NCBI GenBank assembly: GCA_016718845.1
Contig: JADKCK010000003.1
Coordinates: 124,001 to 188,000 of the forward strand
Origin: Sphingobacteriales bacterium
Lineage (GTDB): Bacteria; Bacteroidota; Bacteroidia; Chitinophagales; UBA2359
Direction of reading: 5' to 3'
Length of the DNA: 64,000 bases
This document shows, in pieces, positions 1-9,720 of this stretch (within the stretch, counting starts at the first letter, position 1; the number at the start of each line of letters is the position of its first letter). The notes under the pieces were generated by a model that was given only the letters and a program-made list of their open reading frames with translations, searched no databases and was not told the origin of the DNA. The translations under genes and the position numbers were made by a program.

Positions 1-2
1 CG

Positions 3-1139
3 GCAGCCGTAAATACCAAAGTACCTTCGTTGGTATTGGTTGGCTCTGACGATTGCGTAGTGCCTGCTGGCGATGGACCTACCCCTATCTACAACAATTT
101 TACCAACATACCCAAAGCATTTGTGAGCATTACAGGAGGCAATCACTGTAATTTCTCCGATGGCTCGTCGTTTAATTGCAACTTTGGCGAAGGTACATCG
201 GGTTGTGCCAACTCTATCGGCGACCAAATACGCACTGCTGCTAATGCTGTAATTTTACCTTGGTTAAACTATTGGCTAAAAGGCAACTGCTCGGCTTTGG
301 CTACCTTTAACACAACGGCAGCAAATACGGCAACCTACAATCAGTATCTACAATCGCAATTAACTACCCCTGCCGGACCCGACCGCAATTTTTGTGCAGG
401 TGGCTCTGTTGGTTTACAAGCAAGCCCTATTGGTAGCAATTACAGTTGGTCGCCAAGCACGGGTTTAAGCAGTACAACGGTTGCCAACCCTACTGCATCG
501 CCAACAGCAACTACTACCTATACCCTTAACTACACCAATAGCAACGCTTGTGCTGTAACCGACCAAGTTGTTGTTACCGTAAAACCATTACCTGCGGCAG
601 CTATTACTAGCACGGTAGCACCCGTTGGCAGCACCGTAACTGTGTGTTCAAGTACAGGTACTAATTTTCAGGCAAGCCCAAGCGGAGGTGGATTTACTTA
701 CCGTTGGTTTAAAAATGGCAACTTTACGGGATTTACCGTTACGGGTGGCAACGTAAAAAAAGCAGGTACTTATACCGTTGAAGTAACTAAAACATCGTCG
801 GGTTGTAAAGCAATGTCGGCTCCATTAACGGTGGTGGTGCAGAGTTGCAAAAATGGCTCGGACGGTACTTTGGATATGTTTGACAATAGCGAATTGTATG
901 TACAGGCTTTTCCAAATCCGGCTAGTAACGTACTAAACATTGAGTACAACAGCAGTAGCGATGCCCAACTAAGCATCTACGACATTACAGGACGTGTAAC
1001 CCACATTAACCAACAAACATTAGCTGCGGGCAACAACACCGCCACTGTTGATGTTAGCGAACTTGCAAGCGGACAGTATATTGTGTCGTTGAGCAACGCC
1101 GATACGCATACAACACAACGTTTAACAATTATTAAATAA
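3..1139 (+). CDS. Secreted alpha/beta hydrolase with T9SS sorting domain (5' partial)
   Basis: The frame is open to the left edge, so the N-terminus is missing. The first ~90 residues look like the end of an alpha/beta hydrolase of the dienelactone-hydrolase/cutinase type: VGSDDCVVP would hold the acid residue and GGNHCNF the catalytic histidine. Next come ~180 residues of Ser/Thr-rich Ig/PKD-like sequence, then a ~75-residue C-terminal domain with AFPNPASNVLNIEY and a final basic LTIIK. That is the usual type IX secretion (type A) sorting signal, so the enzyme is probably exported to the surface or medium. The substrate cannot be told. A hairpin terminator follows directly. Confidence 0.8.
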   Translation, partial: AAVNTKVPSLVLVGSDDCVVPAGDGPTPIYNNFTNIPKAFVSITGGNHCNFSDGSSFNCNFGEGTSGCANSIGDQIRTAANAVILPWLNYWLKGNCSALATFNTTAANTATYNQYLQSQLTTPAGPDRNFCAGGSVGLQASPIGSNYSWSPSTGLSSTTVANPTASPTATTTYTLNYTNSNACAVTDQVVVTVKPLPAAAITSTVAPVGSTVTVCSSTGTNFQASPSGGGFTYRWFKNGNFTGFTVTGGNVKKAGTYTVEVTKTSSGCKAMSAPLTVVVQSCKNGSDGTLDMFDNSELYVQAFPNPASNVLNIEYNSSSDAQLSIYDITGRVTHINQQTLAAGNNTATVDVSELASGQYIVSLSNADTHTTQRLTIIK

Positions 1140-1170
1140 ATTTTGGCTGATAAGGTTTTTGCTATACCAA

Positions 1171-1211
1171 ATCTGCCCTCAACTAAACAAAGTTGAGGGC
1201 AGATTTTTTTT
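1171..1211 (+). terminator. Rho-independent terminator
   Basis: A 14-bp perfect stem (1171-1184 with 1191-1204), a 6-nt loop and a run of eight T. It ends the transcript of the secreted hydrolase. Confidence 0.9.
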
Positions 1212-1239
1212 GGTAGACATGGCTACTAACGGAGCTGAA

Positions 1240-2018
1240 AATCCGTCTATGCTAATCTATGTTTCTATGTGTCAAAAAAAGGCATAGTTGGCATAAACAT
1301 TAATCTATGTTTCTATGCTAATCTATGTTTCTATGTGTCAAAAAAGGCATAGGTGACATAAATATTAATCTATGTTTCTATGTGTCAAAAAAAGGCATAG
1401 TTGGCATAAATATTAATATATATTTCTATGTTAATCTATGTTTCTATGTGTCAAAAAAAGGCATAGTTGGTATAAACCTTAATCTATGTTTCTATGCTAA
1501 TCTATGTTTCTATGTGTCAAAAAAAGGCATAGTTGGTATAAACATTAATCTATGTTTCTATGCTAATCTATGTTTCTATGTGTCAAAAAAAGGCATAGTT
1601 GGTATAAACATTAATCTATGTTTCTATGCTAATCTATGTTTCTATGTGTCAAAAAAGGCAGTTGGTATAACATTAATCTATGTTTCTATGCTAAATCTAT
1701 GTTTCTATGTGTCAAAAAAGGCATAGTTGGTATAAACCTTAATCTATGTTTCTATGCTAATCTATGTTTCTATGTGTCAAAAAAAAAGGCATAGTTGGCA
1801 TAAACATTAATCTATGTTTCTATGCTAATCTATGTTTCTATGTGTCAAAAAAAGGCATAGTTGGCATAAACATTAATCTATGTTTCTATGCTAATCTATG
1901 TTTCTATGTGTCAAAAAAAGGCATAGTTGGTATAAATCTTAATCTATGTCTATGCTAATCTATGTTTCTATGTGTAATCTATGTTTCTATGTGTCAAAAA
2001 AAGGCATAGTTGGTTTAA
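1240..2018. repeat. Tandem array of a ~66-bp unit, about 12 copies
   Basis: The core tgtgtcaaaaaaaggcatag recurs 12 times, mostly 66 bp apart, joined by taatctatgtttctatgcta. Copies differ by small indels in the A-run and by single bases. The open frames across it (133 and 64 aa) are repeats of the same short peptide and are not taken as genes. A related relic (aatccgtatctaatccata) lies upstream of trpD near 5658. It separates two convergent genes. Confidence 0.9.
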
Positions 2019-2020
2019 AT

Positions 2021-3178
2021 TTAAATAGCCTTATAAATAGCCATTAGTTGTTCGGTTACATTATCAACCCTAAACTGTTGGGCATGGTTCCAACCGTCTA
2101 CAATCATGTTCATGCGTTGTGCTGGCGACGAAAGTACTTGTTCGATGGCATTAGCAATAGACTCGGCATTATTTGGGTTGATGTATTGCGTTGTTGAGCC
2201 CCCTGCTTCTTCGAAACAGCCGCCTGCCGATGTAATAACAGGTGTGCGACTAAACAAACCCTCGACAATAGGCAACCCAAACCCCTCGAACAAAGACGGA
2301 TATACAACCAATTTAGCACAACGATAAATAGCAGGCAGGTGTTTTTCGGCTACCGAGTGCAAAAAAGTAAGGTTATTCTCGAGTTTTTGCTCGGCAATAT
2401 AAGTTTTTAAGGTAGCAAGATAATCGTTGCTGCCGTTGCCCACTATCACCAAATGCAAATCGGGTATTTTATGGCGTGCCTGTTCAAGGGCTTTTAGCAA
2501 CATTAGGGTGTTTTTTCGGGGTGTTAGGCTACCCACATACAGTATATAATCGTTGGGGATAGGGTAGGGGATGTCGTATTGTTGGGTTACAAAAAAGCCA
2601 TGTTGCAAAAACGAGCCATCTTGGTAGTCGTAATACATTGGGTTGATAGGGGGCGGTACTACGACAATTTTGTTTGTTTCGATGTGCAAAAAGTCTACCA
2701 AATCTTGTTTAGTTTGTTGGCTAATGGCAACAACTACGTCGGCTGTTTGGCAGGCGTGTTTCCATTTTTGTTTATACACAAGGCGGTCAAAAAAGGGGTA
2801 ATGTTGGGGGTAACGCCATGGCAGCAGGTCGTGGATAGTAACTATTTTGCGCACTTTTTTGCCTATATTATAGGGTAGTTCGTGACTTAAACCATGGTAA
2901 GTTTGTATGTTGTCGTGTTCAATGGCATTACCCATTAACAAACTGCGCCATGCACTACCGCCCACTAATTGCTCGAAACGAGTGCTTGGTGCGCGCAATT
3001 GCATATTGTCTTGAAGTACAAAAGGAGTTTCGCCAATAGTTACGGTGGATTTGGGCGTGTATAGATAATACTGGTTTTCGGGAAACTGAGCTGCCATGCC
3101 ATTTATAATACTACGGCTATAGCTACCCAAACCTGTTTGATTAAACAAGGCTCGTTTGGCATCAAATCCTATTTTCAT
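2021..3178 (-). CDS. Glycosyltransferase family 4 (GT-B fold)
   Basis: 385 residues with the GT4 layout. The N-terminal acceptor half begins MKIGFDAKRALFNQTGLGSYS, where a glycine-rich loop follows the first strand. The C-terminal nucleotide-sugar half has LYVGSLTPRKN and the EGFGLPIVE motif (EX7E) that binds the donor. No signal peptide or membrane segment, so it acts in the cytoplasm, probably on surface polysaccharide or a glycolipid. Sugar and acceptor cannot be told. A TAccTTTG box lies 27 bp upstream. It stands alone, not inside a polysaccharide cluster. Confidence 0.85.
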   Translation of the reverse strand: MKIGFDAKRALFNQTGLGSYSRSIINGMAAQFPENQYYLYTPKSTVTIGETPFVLQDNMQLRAPSTRFEQLVGGSAWRSLLMGNAIEHDNIQTYHGLSHELPYNIGKKVRKIVTIHDLLPWRYPQHYPFFDRLVYKQKWKHACQTADVVVAISQQTKQDLVDFLHIETNKIVVVPPPINPMYYDYQDGSFLQHGFFVTQQYDIPYPIPNDYILYVGSLTPRKNTLMLLKALEQARHKIPDLHLVIVGNGSNDYLATLKTYIAEQKLENNLTFLHSVAEKHLPAIYRCAKLVVYPSLFEGFGLPIVEGLFSRTPVITSAGGCFEEAGGSTTQYINPNNAESIANAIEQVLSSPAQRMNMIVDGWNHAQQFRVDNVTEQLMAIYKAI

Positions 3179-3204
3179 GTGGCAAAGTTTGTTTTATTGA
3201 TGAG

Positions 3205-3212
3205 CAAAGGTA
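3205..3212 (-). promoter_or_regulatory. -7 box for the glycosyltransferase gene
   Basis: TAccTTTG on the minus strand, 27 bp before the ATG at 3178. No clear TTTG -33 element is present, so only the -7 box is claimed. Confidence 0.5.
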
Positions 3213-3241
3213 CAAATTTTTGGGCATTTGAGTAGTATTAA

Positions 3242-3272
3242 TTGGTGATTTTAACTTTTTAGTGTATCTTTG
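3242..3272 (+). promoter_or_regulatory. Orphan Bacteroidota promoter
   Basis: TTG at 3242-3244, a 20-bp spacer and TAtcTTTG at 3265-3272, pointing right. The only following start (ATG 3293) gives 13 codons. The gene it once served may have been lost next to the IS66 relic. Confidence 0.35.
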
Positions 3273-3390
3273 CCTAAAAAACCACTGATATTATGAGTGT
3301 TAAATATTGCACATGTAAAATTGTTGCAAGATGAAGCATAAAGATAAACTCGGGTAAAATAGGACAACAGCTAACAAACAACAAAAAAAC

Positions 3391-3860
3391 GTAACTGTTT
3401 AGGTAGTTTGAAAAGAGTAGGTTTTACCGTTTAAGAGATTGCAAAGTTCTTGAAAGGTATTTTGTTTGAGTTTTCGAGTAGTAGCGATAAAAGATTGAAT
3501 ACGAGCATAGACCTGTGCCCCGTGCTCGTTACATGCCGTATGAAACCAATGCAGTGAGCCTTGTACGCGCATTACCCGTTTCGTCTAAATGCACCACCTG
3601 CTGCTAAATCACGGTTTTTTGCTTCTAAAATGCTTATCTGTCTTCGCAATTGCTCATTTTCTGTCATTAAAATACGATTCGCACTTTCCAGAAGTGCGAT
3701 GCGGTATTCTAAACCTTGTGAAAACGGCAAAGTGGCAGACGATAAGTTTTGTTTGTGCATCTTTTGTAGAAAAACAGCTAATTGATGACGCAAAGTTATG
3801 CTTTTTTCACAATTCAGACTCCTTTTCCTTTTTTTTATCTAAGAATACCTAAACAGTTAC
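3391..3860. mobile_element. Internally deleted IS66-type element (MITE-like), 470 bp
   Basis: Perfect 15-bp terminal inverted repeats: gtaactgtttaggta at 3391-3405 and its complement at 3846-3860. IS66 ends also start with GTAA. Inside lie fragments of an IS66 TnpC transposase on the minus strand. No 8-bp target duplication is visible (aaaaaaac against aatagatt), so the insertion is old or its edges have changed. It fills most of the gap between the glycosyltransferase and murI. Confidence 0.8.
3399..3793 (-). pseudogene. IS66 TnpC transposase remnant
   Basis: The first 73 residues form a coiled coil with heptad leucines (RIALLESANRILMTENEQLR), as at the N-terminus of IS66 TnpC. After a large deletion the frame reads HLDETGN and, one frame over, RVQGSLHWFHTACN, the region of the first catalytic Asp. 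It then jumps to ARIQSFIATTRKLKQNTF, the conserved C-terminal part. The stop codon lies inside the left inverted repeat, as is common in IS elements. At least two internal deletions and a frameshift make it non-functional. Confidence 0.7.
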
Positions 3861-3921
3861 AATAGATTCACTTACATTTACTTTGAATTACAAAGACATT
3901 TGAAAACAAAATAAAATTATC

Positions 3922-3953
3922 TTTTGCCAATTGCCTAAAAACAACTATCTTTG
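3922..3953 (+). promoter_or_regulatory. murI promoter
   Basis: TTTTG (3922-3926), a 19-bp spacer and TAtcTTTG (3946-3953): the standard Bacteroidota form, 60 bp before the murI ATG. Confidence 0.75.
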
Positions 3954-4013
3954 CATCATAATTTGCTTTTTTATAAAAATAGCGCTATTTTTATCACCCA
4001 ATCATCACTTTAG

Positions 4014-4859
4014 ATGAATGCACCCATCGGAATTTTTGACTCGGGCATTGGCGGCTTAACCGTTGCCCACGCCATTGCACAATTGCTACCCAACGAACAA
4101 ATTATTTATTTTGGCGATACTGCTCACCTACCCTACGGCGACAAATCTGCCGATGCTATACAGCATTATTCTGCTAAAATAACCGACTTTTTGTTACAAA
4201 GAAATTGCAAAATCATAGTAATTGCTTGTAATACTGCCTCGTCGGTGGCATTTAGGATGCTAAAAAATTATTTGGCAGATAAAACCCCTATTATAAATGT
4301 AATAGAGCCTGTTGTGCGGGCGGTTGTTAATAGTCATTTTAAACATGTAGGCGTAATTGCCACCAAACGCACCATACAAACCAATATTTATCCGGCTACG
4401 CTCAATTACCTACAACCCGACCTGCAAATTAGCGCACTTGCCACACATGCTTTTGTAACATTGATAGAAGAAAACGTGCATAAAAACAAAAAAGTATTAG
4501 ATGCCCTCATCGAACACTATTTGTCTAACCCCGATTTTGACAACATCGAAGCACTTATTTTGGGCTGTACCCACTACCCTATCATCAAACACGACATAGA
4601 ACGTTTTTTTGAACAACACCGCAGCAACGCCAAAGCACCTAAAATATTCGACTCGATAGAAACCGTTGCCTTGCGCGTAAAAGAAGTGCTAACCGAACGA
4701 AATTTGCTAAACACCGAAACCTCAAACACGCCACCAATACACCATTTTTATGTATCGGATTATACACAGGCATTTGAGCAAACCACCGAAACTTTTTTTG
4801 GTCAAAAAATACGCCTCGAACATTTTCCGATTTGGGAAATGCCCATTTTAGACAATTAA
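4014..4859 (+). CDS. murI: Glutamate racemase
   Basis: 281 residues, the usual length. It interconverts L- and D-glutamate and supplies D-Glu for peptidoglycan in the cytoplasm. The sequence has the N-terminal GIFDSGIGGLTV with its active-site Asp/Ser, the first catalytic cysteine in ACNTASS (Cys72) and the second in LGCTHYP (Cys185). A clear promoter lies upstream and trpG follows after 36 bp, so the two may share a transcript. Confidence 0.95.
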   Translation: MNAPIGIFDSGIGGLTVAHAIAQLLPNEQIIYFGDTAHLPYGDKSADAIQHYSAKITDFLLQRNCKIIVIACNTASSVAFRMLKNYLADKTPIINVIEPVVRAVVNSHFKHVGVIATKRTIQTNIYPATLNYLQPDLQISALATHAFVTLIEENVHKNKKVLDALIEHYLSNPDFDNIEALILGCTHYPIIKHDIERFFEQHRSNAKAPKIFDSIETVALRVKEVLTERNLLNTETSNTPPIHHFYVSDYTQAFEQTTETFFGQKIRLEHFPIWEMPILDN

Positions 4860-4895
4860 ACAAAACACAACAGCTTTAACCCTCATAATTCTTAT

Positions 4896-5480
4896 ATGAA
4901 AATACTTATTTTAGATAATTACGATAGCTTTACCTATAATTTGGTACATATTGTCGAAAAAATAACTAATCAAAATATTGATGTGGTTAGAAACGACCAA
5001 ATAAGTTTGGCTGATGTGGAACAATACGACAAAATTTTGCTGTCGCCGGGTCCGGGCATACCCTCCGAAGCGGGCATTTTGCTTGATGTGATACGCACCT
5101 ACTCATCGCACAAAAGCATTATGGGCGTGTGCTTAGGTGTGCAAGCCATTGGTGAGGTGTTTGGTGCCACCTTACTCAACCTAACCGATGTGTATCATGG
5201 CGTAGCAACAGCTATAAATATCATCGAACCAGATGCTTTGTTCGATAATTGCCCAACTACTTTTCAGGCGGGGCGTTATCACTCGTGGGTAGTAGATACC
5301 AAGCATTTTCCCGACGAAAACCTGCAAATTACCGCCACCGACCACAACGGGCAAATTATGGCACTGCGACACAAAACATACGATGTGCGCGGCGTACAAT
5401 TTCACCCCGAATCTATATTAACCCAACACGGCGAACAAATCATCGCCAATTGGCTAGGTAGCGATGTGGCGAAATGGTGA
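4896..5480 (+). CDS. trpG: Anthranilate synthase glutamine amidotransferase subunit
   Basis: 194 residues of class I glutamine amidotransferase. Nucleophile Cys79 sits in GVCLGVQAIGE, and His170/Glu172 in QFHPES complete the triad; LSPGPGIPSEAG is the oxyanion region. It releases ammonia from glutamine for the TrpE subunit, which is not in the window. It could equally be PabA, since the families overlap, but trpD follows, which favours tryptophan synthesis. The last six or so residues (SDVAKW) and the stop are encoded by the start of a dispersed repeat (5461-5502). Confidence 0.88.
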   Translation: MKILILDNYDSFTYNLVHIVEKITNQNIDVVRNDQISLADVEQYDKILLSPGPGIPSEAGILLDVIRTYSSHKSIMGVCLGVQAIGEVFGATLLNLTDVYHGVATAINIIEPDALFDNCPTTFQAGRYHSWVVDTKHFPDENLQITATDHNGQIMALRHKTYDVRGVQFHPESILTQHGEQIIANWLGSDVAKW

Positions 5481-5502
5481 TGTAGCGATGTGGCAAAATG
5501 GC
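5461..5502. repeat. Short dispersed repeat, reversed copy, overlapping the trpG 3' end
   Basis: gcgatgtggcgaaatggtga and a second partial unit are the reverse complement of the acatcaccatttcacc family seen at 5731, 24338, 30077 and 30778. It supplies the trpG stop codon. Confidence 0.7.
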
Positions 5503-5730
5503 AATAAATACCTCATATAGCCGAAATCAATTGTTAAACAAACAAACTACCATTTCTATCTTATTAATGTCGTTATCAAATTATTATCTTAAGTTACCAT
5601 TACCCTATGCTTTTTGTTTAAGTTGGGGTTTTAAATTAATATTAAATCGTTTTTTAAAATCCGTATCTAATCCATAAAATCTGTGTCTTCTTGCAGGTAA
5701 CATCGGTTAATAATCAACACCCAGGTAATA

Positions 5731-5831
5731 ATCACAACATCACCATTTCAACATCACCATTTCACAACATCACAACATCTCCATTTCACAACATCACAAC
5801 ATCTCCACATCACAACATCTCCACATCTCCA
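5731..5831. repeat. Short dispersed repeat immediately before the trpD start
   Basis: About five degenerate units of atcacaacatctccatttc end one base before the trpD ATG. The rest of the 350-bp gap to trpG holds AT-rich sequence and a relic of the 66-bp array unit near 5658. No clear promoter was found in it. Confidence 0.8.
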
Positions 5832-6815
5832 ATGAAAAACATTCTTAAAAAACTATACAGTTATCAAACATTAACCTACGACGAAGCTCGCGAAACCCTC
5901 CACAAAGTATCGTCGGGCGAGGCTAACGATAGCCAAATTGCATCTTTTGTAACCATTTATTTACTGCGCCCCATTACCATTGATGAGCTGCGCGGTTTTA
6001 GAGATGTTTTGTTAGATAAATGTTTAGCCGTTGAACTGCCCGACCAAACAATTGACGTTTGTGGTACAGGCGGCGACGAAAAAAACACCTTTAACATATC
6101 TACTCTAAGCGCTTTTGTACTGGCAGGTGCGGGCATTAAAGTAGCCAAACATGGCAACTATGGCGTGTCGTCGGTTAGTGGCTCGTCGAATGTGTTAGAG
6201 CATTTTGGCTACCAATTTACCGCCGATGCCCATGTATTGCGCCAACAATTGGCAGATTGCAACCTCTGTTTTATGCATGCCCCTTTGTTTCATCCGGCAC
6301 TAAAAGCCGTTGCACCTATCCGCAAACAATTGGGCATAAAAACCTTTTTCAATATGTTGGGACCATTGGTTAATCCTGCCAAACCACATTACCGCATGGT
6401 AGGCGTATATAACTTAGAGATTGCTCGTATGTATCACTATCTGCTACAAAGCGAACAACGCCCCTATTGCGTAGTTCATGCCTTGGGCGGTTACGACGAA
6501 ATTTCGCTAACGGGCGAGTTTAAAACTTTTTCGCAACAAGGCGAGCAAATATTTCATCCCAACCAACTAAACTTAGCAGTAGTCACACCCGAGTCTATTT
6601 TTGGCGGCGATACAGTCGAAGAATCAGCGGAAATTTTTAAAAGCATTTTAACAGGCAATGGCACCCAATCTCAAAACGCCGTAGTGTTGGCAAATACGGC
6701 TTTTGCTATACAAACCGTAACACAACAAAGCTTTACCAACTGCTACAAACAAGCCCAAGATAGCCTATTAAGCGGCAAAGCTTATGGCATTTTAAAACAG
6801 TTGAGTAATGGATAA
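5832..6815 (+). CDS. trpD: Anthranilate phosphoribosyltransferase
   Basis: 327 residues from ATG 5832. An in-frame start at 5691 would add only translated repeat (His/Thr/Ser-rich), so it was rejected. Anthranilate plus PRPP gives phosphoribosyl-anthranilate, second step of tryptophan synthesis. Markers: VCGTGGDEKNTFNIST (PRPP loop), VAKHGNYGVSSVSGSSNVLE, and the anthranilate-site region HPALKAVAPIRKQLGIKTFF. It lies downstream of trpG in the same direction; the other trp genes are not in the window. Confidence 0.95.
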   Translation: MKNILKKLYSYQTLTYDEARETLHKVSSGEANDSQIASFVTIYLLRPITIDELRGFRDVLLDKCLAVELPDQTIDVCGTGGDEKNTFNISTLSAFVLAGAGIKVAKHGNYGVSSVSGSSNVLEHFGYQFTADAHVLRQQLADCNLCFMHAPLFHPALKAVAPIRKQLGIKTFFNMLGPLVNPAKPHYRMVGVYNLEIARMYHYLLQSEQRPYCVVHALGGYDEISLTGEFKTFSQQGEQIFHPNQLNLAVVTPESIFGGDTVEESAEIFKSILTGNGTQSQNAVVLANTAFAIQTVTQQSFTNCYKQAQDSLLSGKAYGILKQLSNG

Positions 6816-6846
6816 TACATTACATACCTAAAACGCAATCACAAAA

Positions 6847-9666
6847 ATGACATTAACCAACACCATTACCTTTTTCTTACTTGTTCTGTTTCCGTTGTTA
6901 TTTGCACAAGCTCAAAACCAAGTAACCATTAGCGGTCAAGTTACCGATGCAACAAACCAAGCACTTATTGATGCAAGCATTACTCTTTTACAGCCCAACG
7001 ACTCGAGCTTTATAAAAGGCGTTTCGACCGATTTAGACGGAAACTTTGAACTATCTGCCCCTGCATATACGCAGATTTTGCTAAAAATTTCGTATGTTGG
7101 CTATACCAACCTTTATTTGCTCAAACAGCTAAACAACAATGCGTTACCACTTGGTAAAATAGTTTTGCAAGAAAAAACAGCCCTGCTAAACGAAGTAAAA
7201 ATTGTGGGCATACTAACACCCGTACAGCAAAAAAACGACACCACACAATTTAACGCAGGTGCCTTTAAAACCAACAAAGATGCCAATGCCGAAGACCTAG
7301 TAACAAAAATGCCCGGCATAAGCATTCAGGACGGAAAAGTGCAAGCACAAGGCGAAAATGTGCAAAAAGTATTGGTTGATGGTCGAGATTTTTTTGGCGA
7401 TGATGCCAATGCCGTATTAAAAAACTTACCCGCCGAAATAATTGACAAAATACAAATTTTTGACCAGAAAAGCACACAAAGCCAATTAAGCGGTTTTGAT
7501 GATGGCAATACGGCTAAAACCATCAATATTATTACCAAAGCAGCCTTTAAAAATGGTACGTTTGGCAAAGCTTATGCTGGATATGGCTATGAAGATAAAT
7601 GGAAAGGCGGACTAAATCTAAACTTTTTTAAAAATAAACGGCGCATTACCATACTTGCCAGCTCGAACAACGTGAACGAACAAAATTTTTCGTCGGAAGA
7701 TTTATTGGGCGTAATGAGCAGCAGTAGCGGCGGCAACAGCGGTGGCAGAGGTAGCGGAAGACGAGGCGGTGGCAGACAAGGCGGCGACCAATGGAACAAC
7801 ACCGAAAGCTTTTTGGTTGATGCCAAAAATGGTATCGCTACTACCCATGCATTTGGCATTAACTATGCCAACCAATGGAAAAAAGTTGACTTTACAAGTA
7901 GCTATTTCTTCAATTACTCAAACAATAACGCCCTAAATAACCTATTTAGACAATACATTATCAACCCAAACACTGGACTTAGCTACACCGAACAAGCAAA
8001 AAACAACAGCCAAAACACCAATCACCGATTGAACCTTAAATTTGATTGGAAAATAGACTCGCTCAATGCCATTTCGTTTCAACCCAAAATTTCGTTGCAA
8101 CAAAACAACGGCACAAGCACCTTAACAGGGCAAAATACCGAACTAACTACTTTACTTAGCAGCACCAATAGCCAATATCAATCGCAATTAGTGGGCATCA
8201 ATGCATCAACTAACTTTACTTATCGCCACGCTTTTGCTAATAAAAAAGGACGCACTTTTTCGGCAAATCTAACACCCACTTACAACCCCAACAAAGGTGA
8301 TAGCCATTTAGATGCCTATACCTTTTCGGCTACCGACACACTTGCCACCACCGATAGCTTGCGTCAGGAAGCCAACAAAAATGTGCAAGGTTTTAACTTC
8401 TCGTCTAATACCGTTTTCACCGAGCCAATAAACCCCAAAAGCCAGTTGCTATTTAGCCACAAACTAAATACTACCCAAAACAAATCAAACAAAGAAACCT
8501 TTAATTACACAGCCACCGATGCCAATTACACCCTTTTAGACACTACCTTATCTAATAACTTTAACACCCATTATTTATCTCAGGCACTTGGCTTAAATTA
8601 TCGCTACCAACAAATTAAATGGGACATTACACTTGGGCTTTCGTATCAACACGCACAATTAAACAGCAAGCAAATTTTTCCGGATAGTTTTAATCTCCAC
8701 AAAACATTTAACAGCATATTGCCCGAAACTCGGTTTCAATATCGGTTTTCGGACAAACAAAACCTGCGCATCAATTACCGCAGCAACAACAATGCCCCCT
8801 CGGTTAGCCAATTACAAGCTGTTATCAACAACAGCAACCCCTTGCAGTTAAGTACGGGCAATCCCGATTTAAAACAAGATTGGCAAAACATGTTTAGTAT
8901 TCGTTATTCCTCATCAAACACACAAAAAGCAAGTTCGTTTTTTGCTTTCTTAAATGCCAGCTACACCCAAAACTACATTGCCAACACCACTTTTATTGCC
9001 CCAACCGATACCCTTATTGCACCCCAAATACTACTAGCAAAAGGGTCGCAGTTGTCAATGCCTTTAAACCTAAACGGCTATTTCAGCATCCGAACATTTA
9101 ACAACTATAGCCTACCCCTAAAAAAAATAAAATCTAACCTAAGCCTAAATATAGGGGGTAGTTATACCCAAACACCCAGCCAAATAAACAGCCAATTAAA
9201 CTATGCACGTAGCTATAATGCCACTTTGGGGCTTGTACTAAGCAGCAATATCAACGAAAAAATAGACTTTACCGCATCGTCCAATCTAACATACAACCAC
9301 ATTGCCAACACCCTACAAAGCACCCTAAACAGCAGCTACTACAACCAAAACTCGAGGCTAAAATTGCAAGTAATGCCCTACAAATACCTTGTTTTACAAA
9401 CCGAGCTAAACCACCAATACAACAGCGGACTGTCGGGCGCCTACAACCAAAACTACCTACTCTGGAACGCCGCCATTGGCTACAAATTACTCAAAAAACA
9501 ACAAGCCGAACTAAGATTAACCGCCTTTGATTTGCTAAAACAAAACAACAATATTACCCGAAACACCACCGAAACCTACTACGAAGACGTACAAGCCAAC
9601 GTACTACAGCGTTATTTTATGCTTAGTTTTATCTACAATATCAGGCAATTTAAAGAAACAAAATAA
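6847..9666 (+). CDS. Outer-membrane beta-barrel protein, TonB-receptor-like
   Basis: 939 residues. Signal peptide of ~23 residues ending AQA, then a carboxypeptidase-like regulatory domain (~25-110: VTISGQVTDATNQALIDASI), a plug-like region (~130-240: VTKMPGISIQDGKVQAQGE and KVLVDGRDFFG), and a long barrel to the C-terminus. This is the OMP_b-brl_3 type common in Bacteroidota. A Gly/Ser/Arg-rich insert lies near residues 280-315. Substrate unknown. It starts 31 bp after trpD but is unlikely to belong to the pathway. Confidence 0.85.
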   Translation: MTLTNTITFFLLVLFPLLFAQAQNQVTISGQVTDATNQALIDASITLLQPNDSSFIKGVSTDLDGNFELSAPAYTQILLKISYVGYTNLYLLKQLNNNALPLGKIVLQEKTALLNEVKIVGILTPVQQKNDTTQFNAGAFKTNKDANAEDLVTKMPGISIQDGKVQAQGENVQKVLVDGRDFFGDDANAVLKNLPAEIIDKIQIFDQKSTQSQLSGFDDGNTAKTINIITKAAFKNGTFGKAYAGYGYEDKWKGGLNLNFFKNKRRITILASSNNVNEQNFSSEDLLGVMSSSSGGNSGGRGSGRRGGGRQGGDQWNNTESFLVDAKNGIATTHAFGINYANQWKKVDFTSSYFFNYSNNNALNNLFRQYIINPNTGLSYTEQAKNNSQNTNHRLNLKFDWKIDSLNAISFQPKISLQQNNGTSTLTGQNTELTTLLSSTNSQYQSQLVGINASTNFTYRHAFANKKGRTFSANLTPTYNPNKGDSHLDAYTFSATDTLATTDSLRQEANKNVQGFNFSSNTVFTEPINPKSQLLFSHKLNTTQNKSNKETFNYTATDANYTLLDTTLSNNFNTHYLSQALGLNYRYQQIKWDITLGLSYQHAQLNSKQIFPDSFNLHKTFNSILPETRFQYRFSDKQNLRINYRSNNNAPSVSQLQAVINNSNPLQLSTGNPDLKQDWQNMFSIRYSSSNTQKASSFFAFLNASYTQNYIANTTFIAPTDTLIAPQILLAKGSQLSMPLNLNGYFSIRTFNNYSLPLKKIKSNLSLNIGGSYTQTPSQINSQLNYARSYNATLGLVLSSNINEKIDFTASSNLTYNHIANTLQSTLNSSYYNQNSRLKLQVMPYKYLVLQTELNHQYNSGLSGAYNQNYLLWNAAIGYKLLKKQQAELRLTAFDLLKQNNNITRNTTETYYEDVQANVLQRYFMLSFIYNIRQFKETK

Positions 9667-9720
9667 ACAACCAATCGTCATCAAGCAACCCAACCCAGCA
9701 ATACTGTACCCCACACACAA

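Noticed and set aside
1325..1958. Open frames of 133 and 64 aa over the tandem array
   Set aside because: Their peptide repeats only mirror the DNA repeat; no start context or domain.
1240..2018. CRISPR array
   Set aside because: The whole 66-bp unit is repeated with no unique spacers, and there are no cas genes.
5691..5831. Earlier start for trpD adding 47 residues
   Set aside because: The extra residues are translated repeat; the normal TrpD length begins at 5832.
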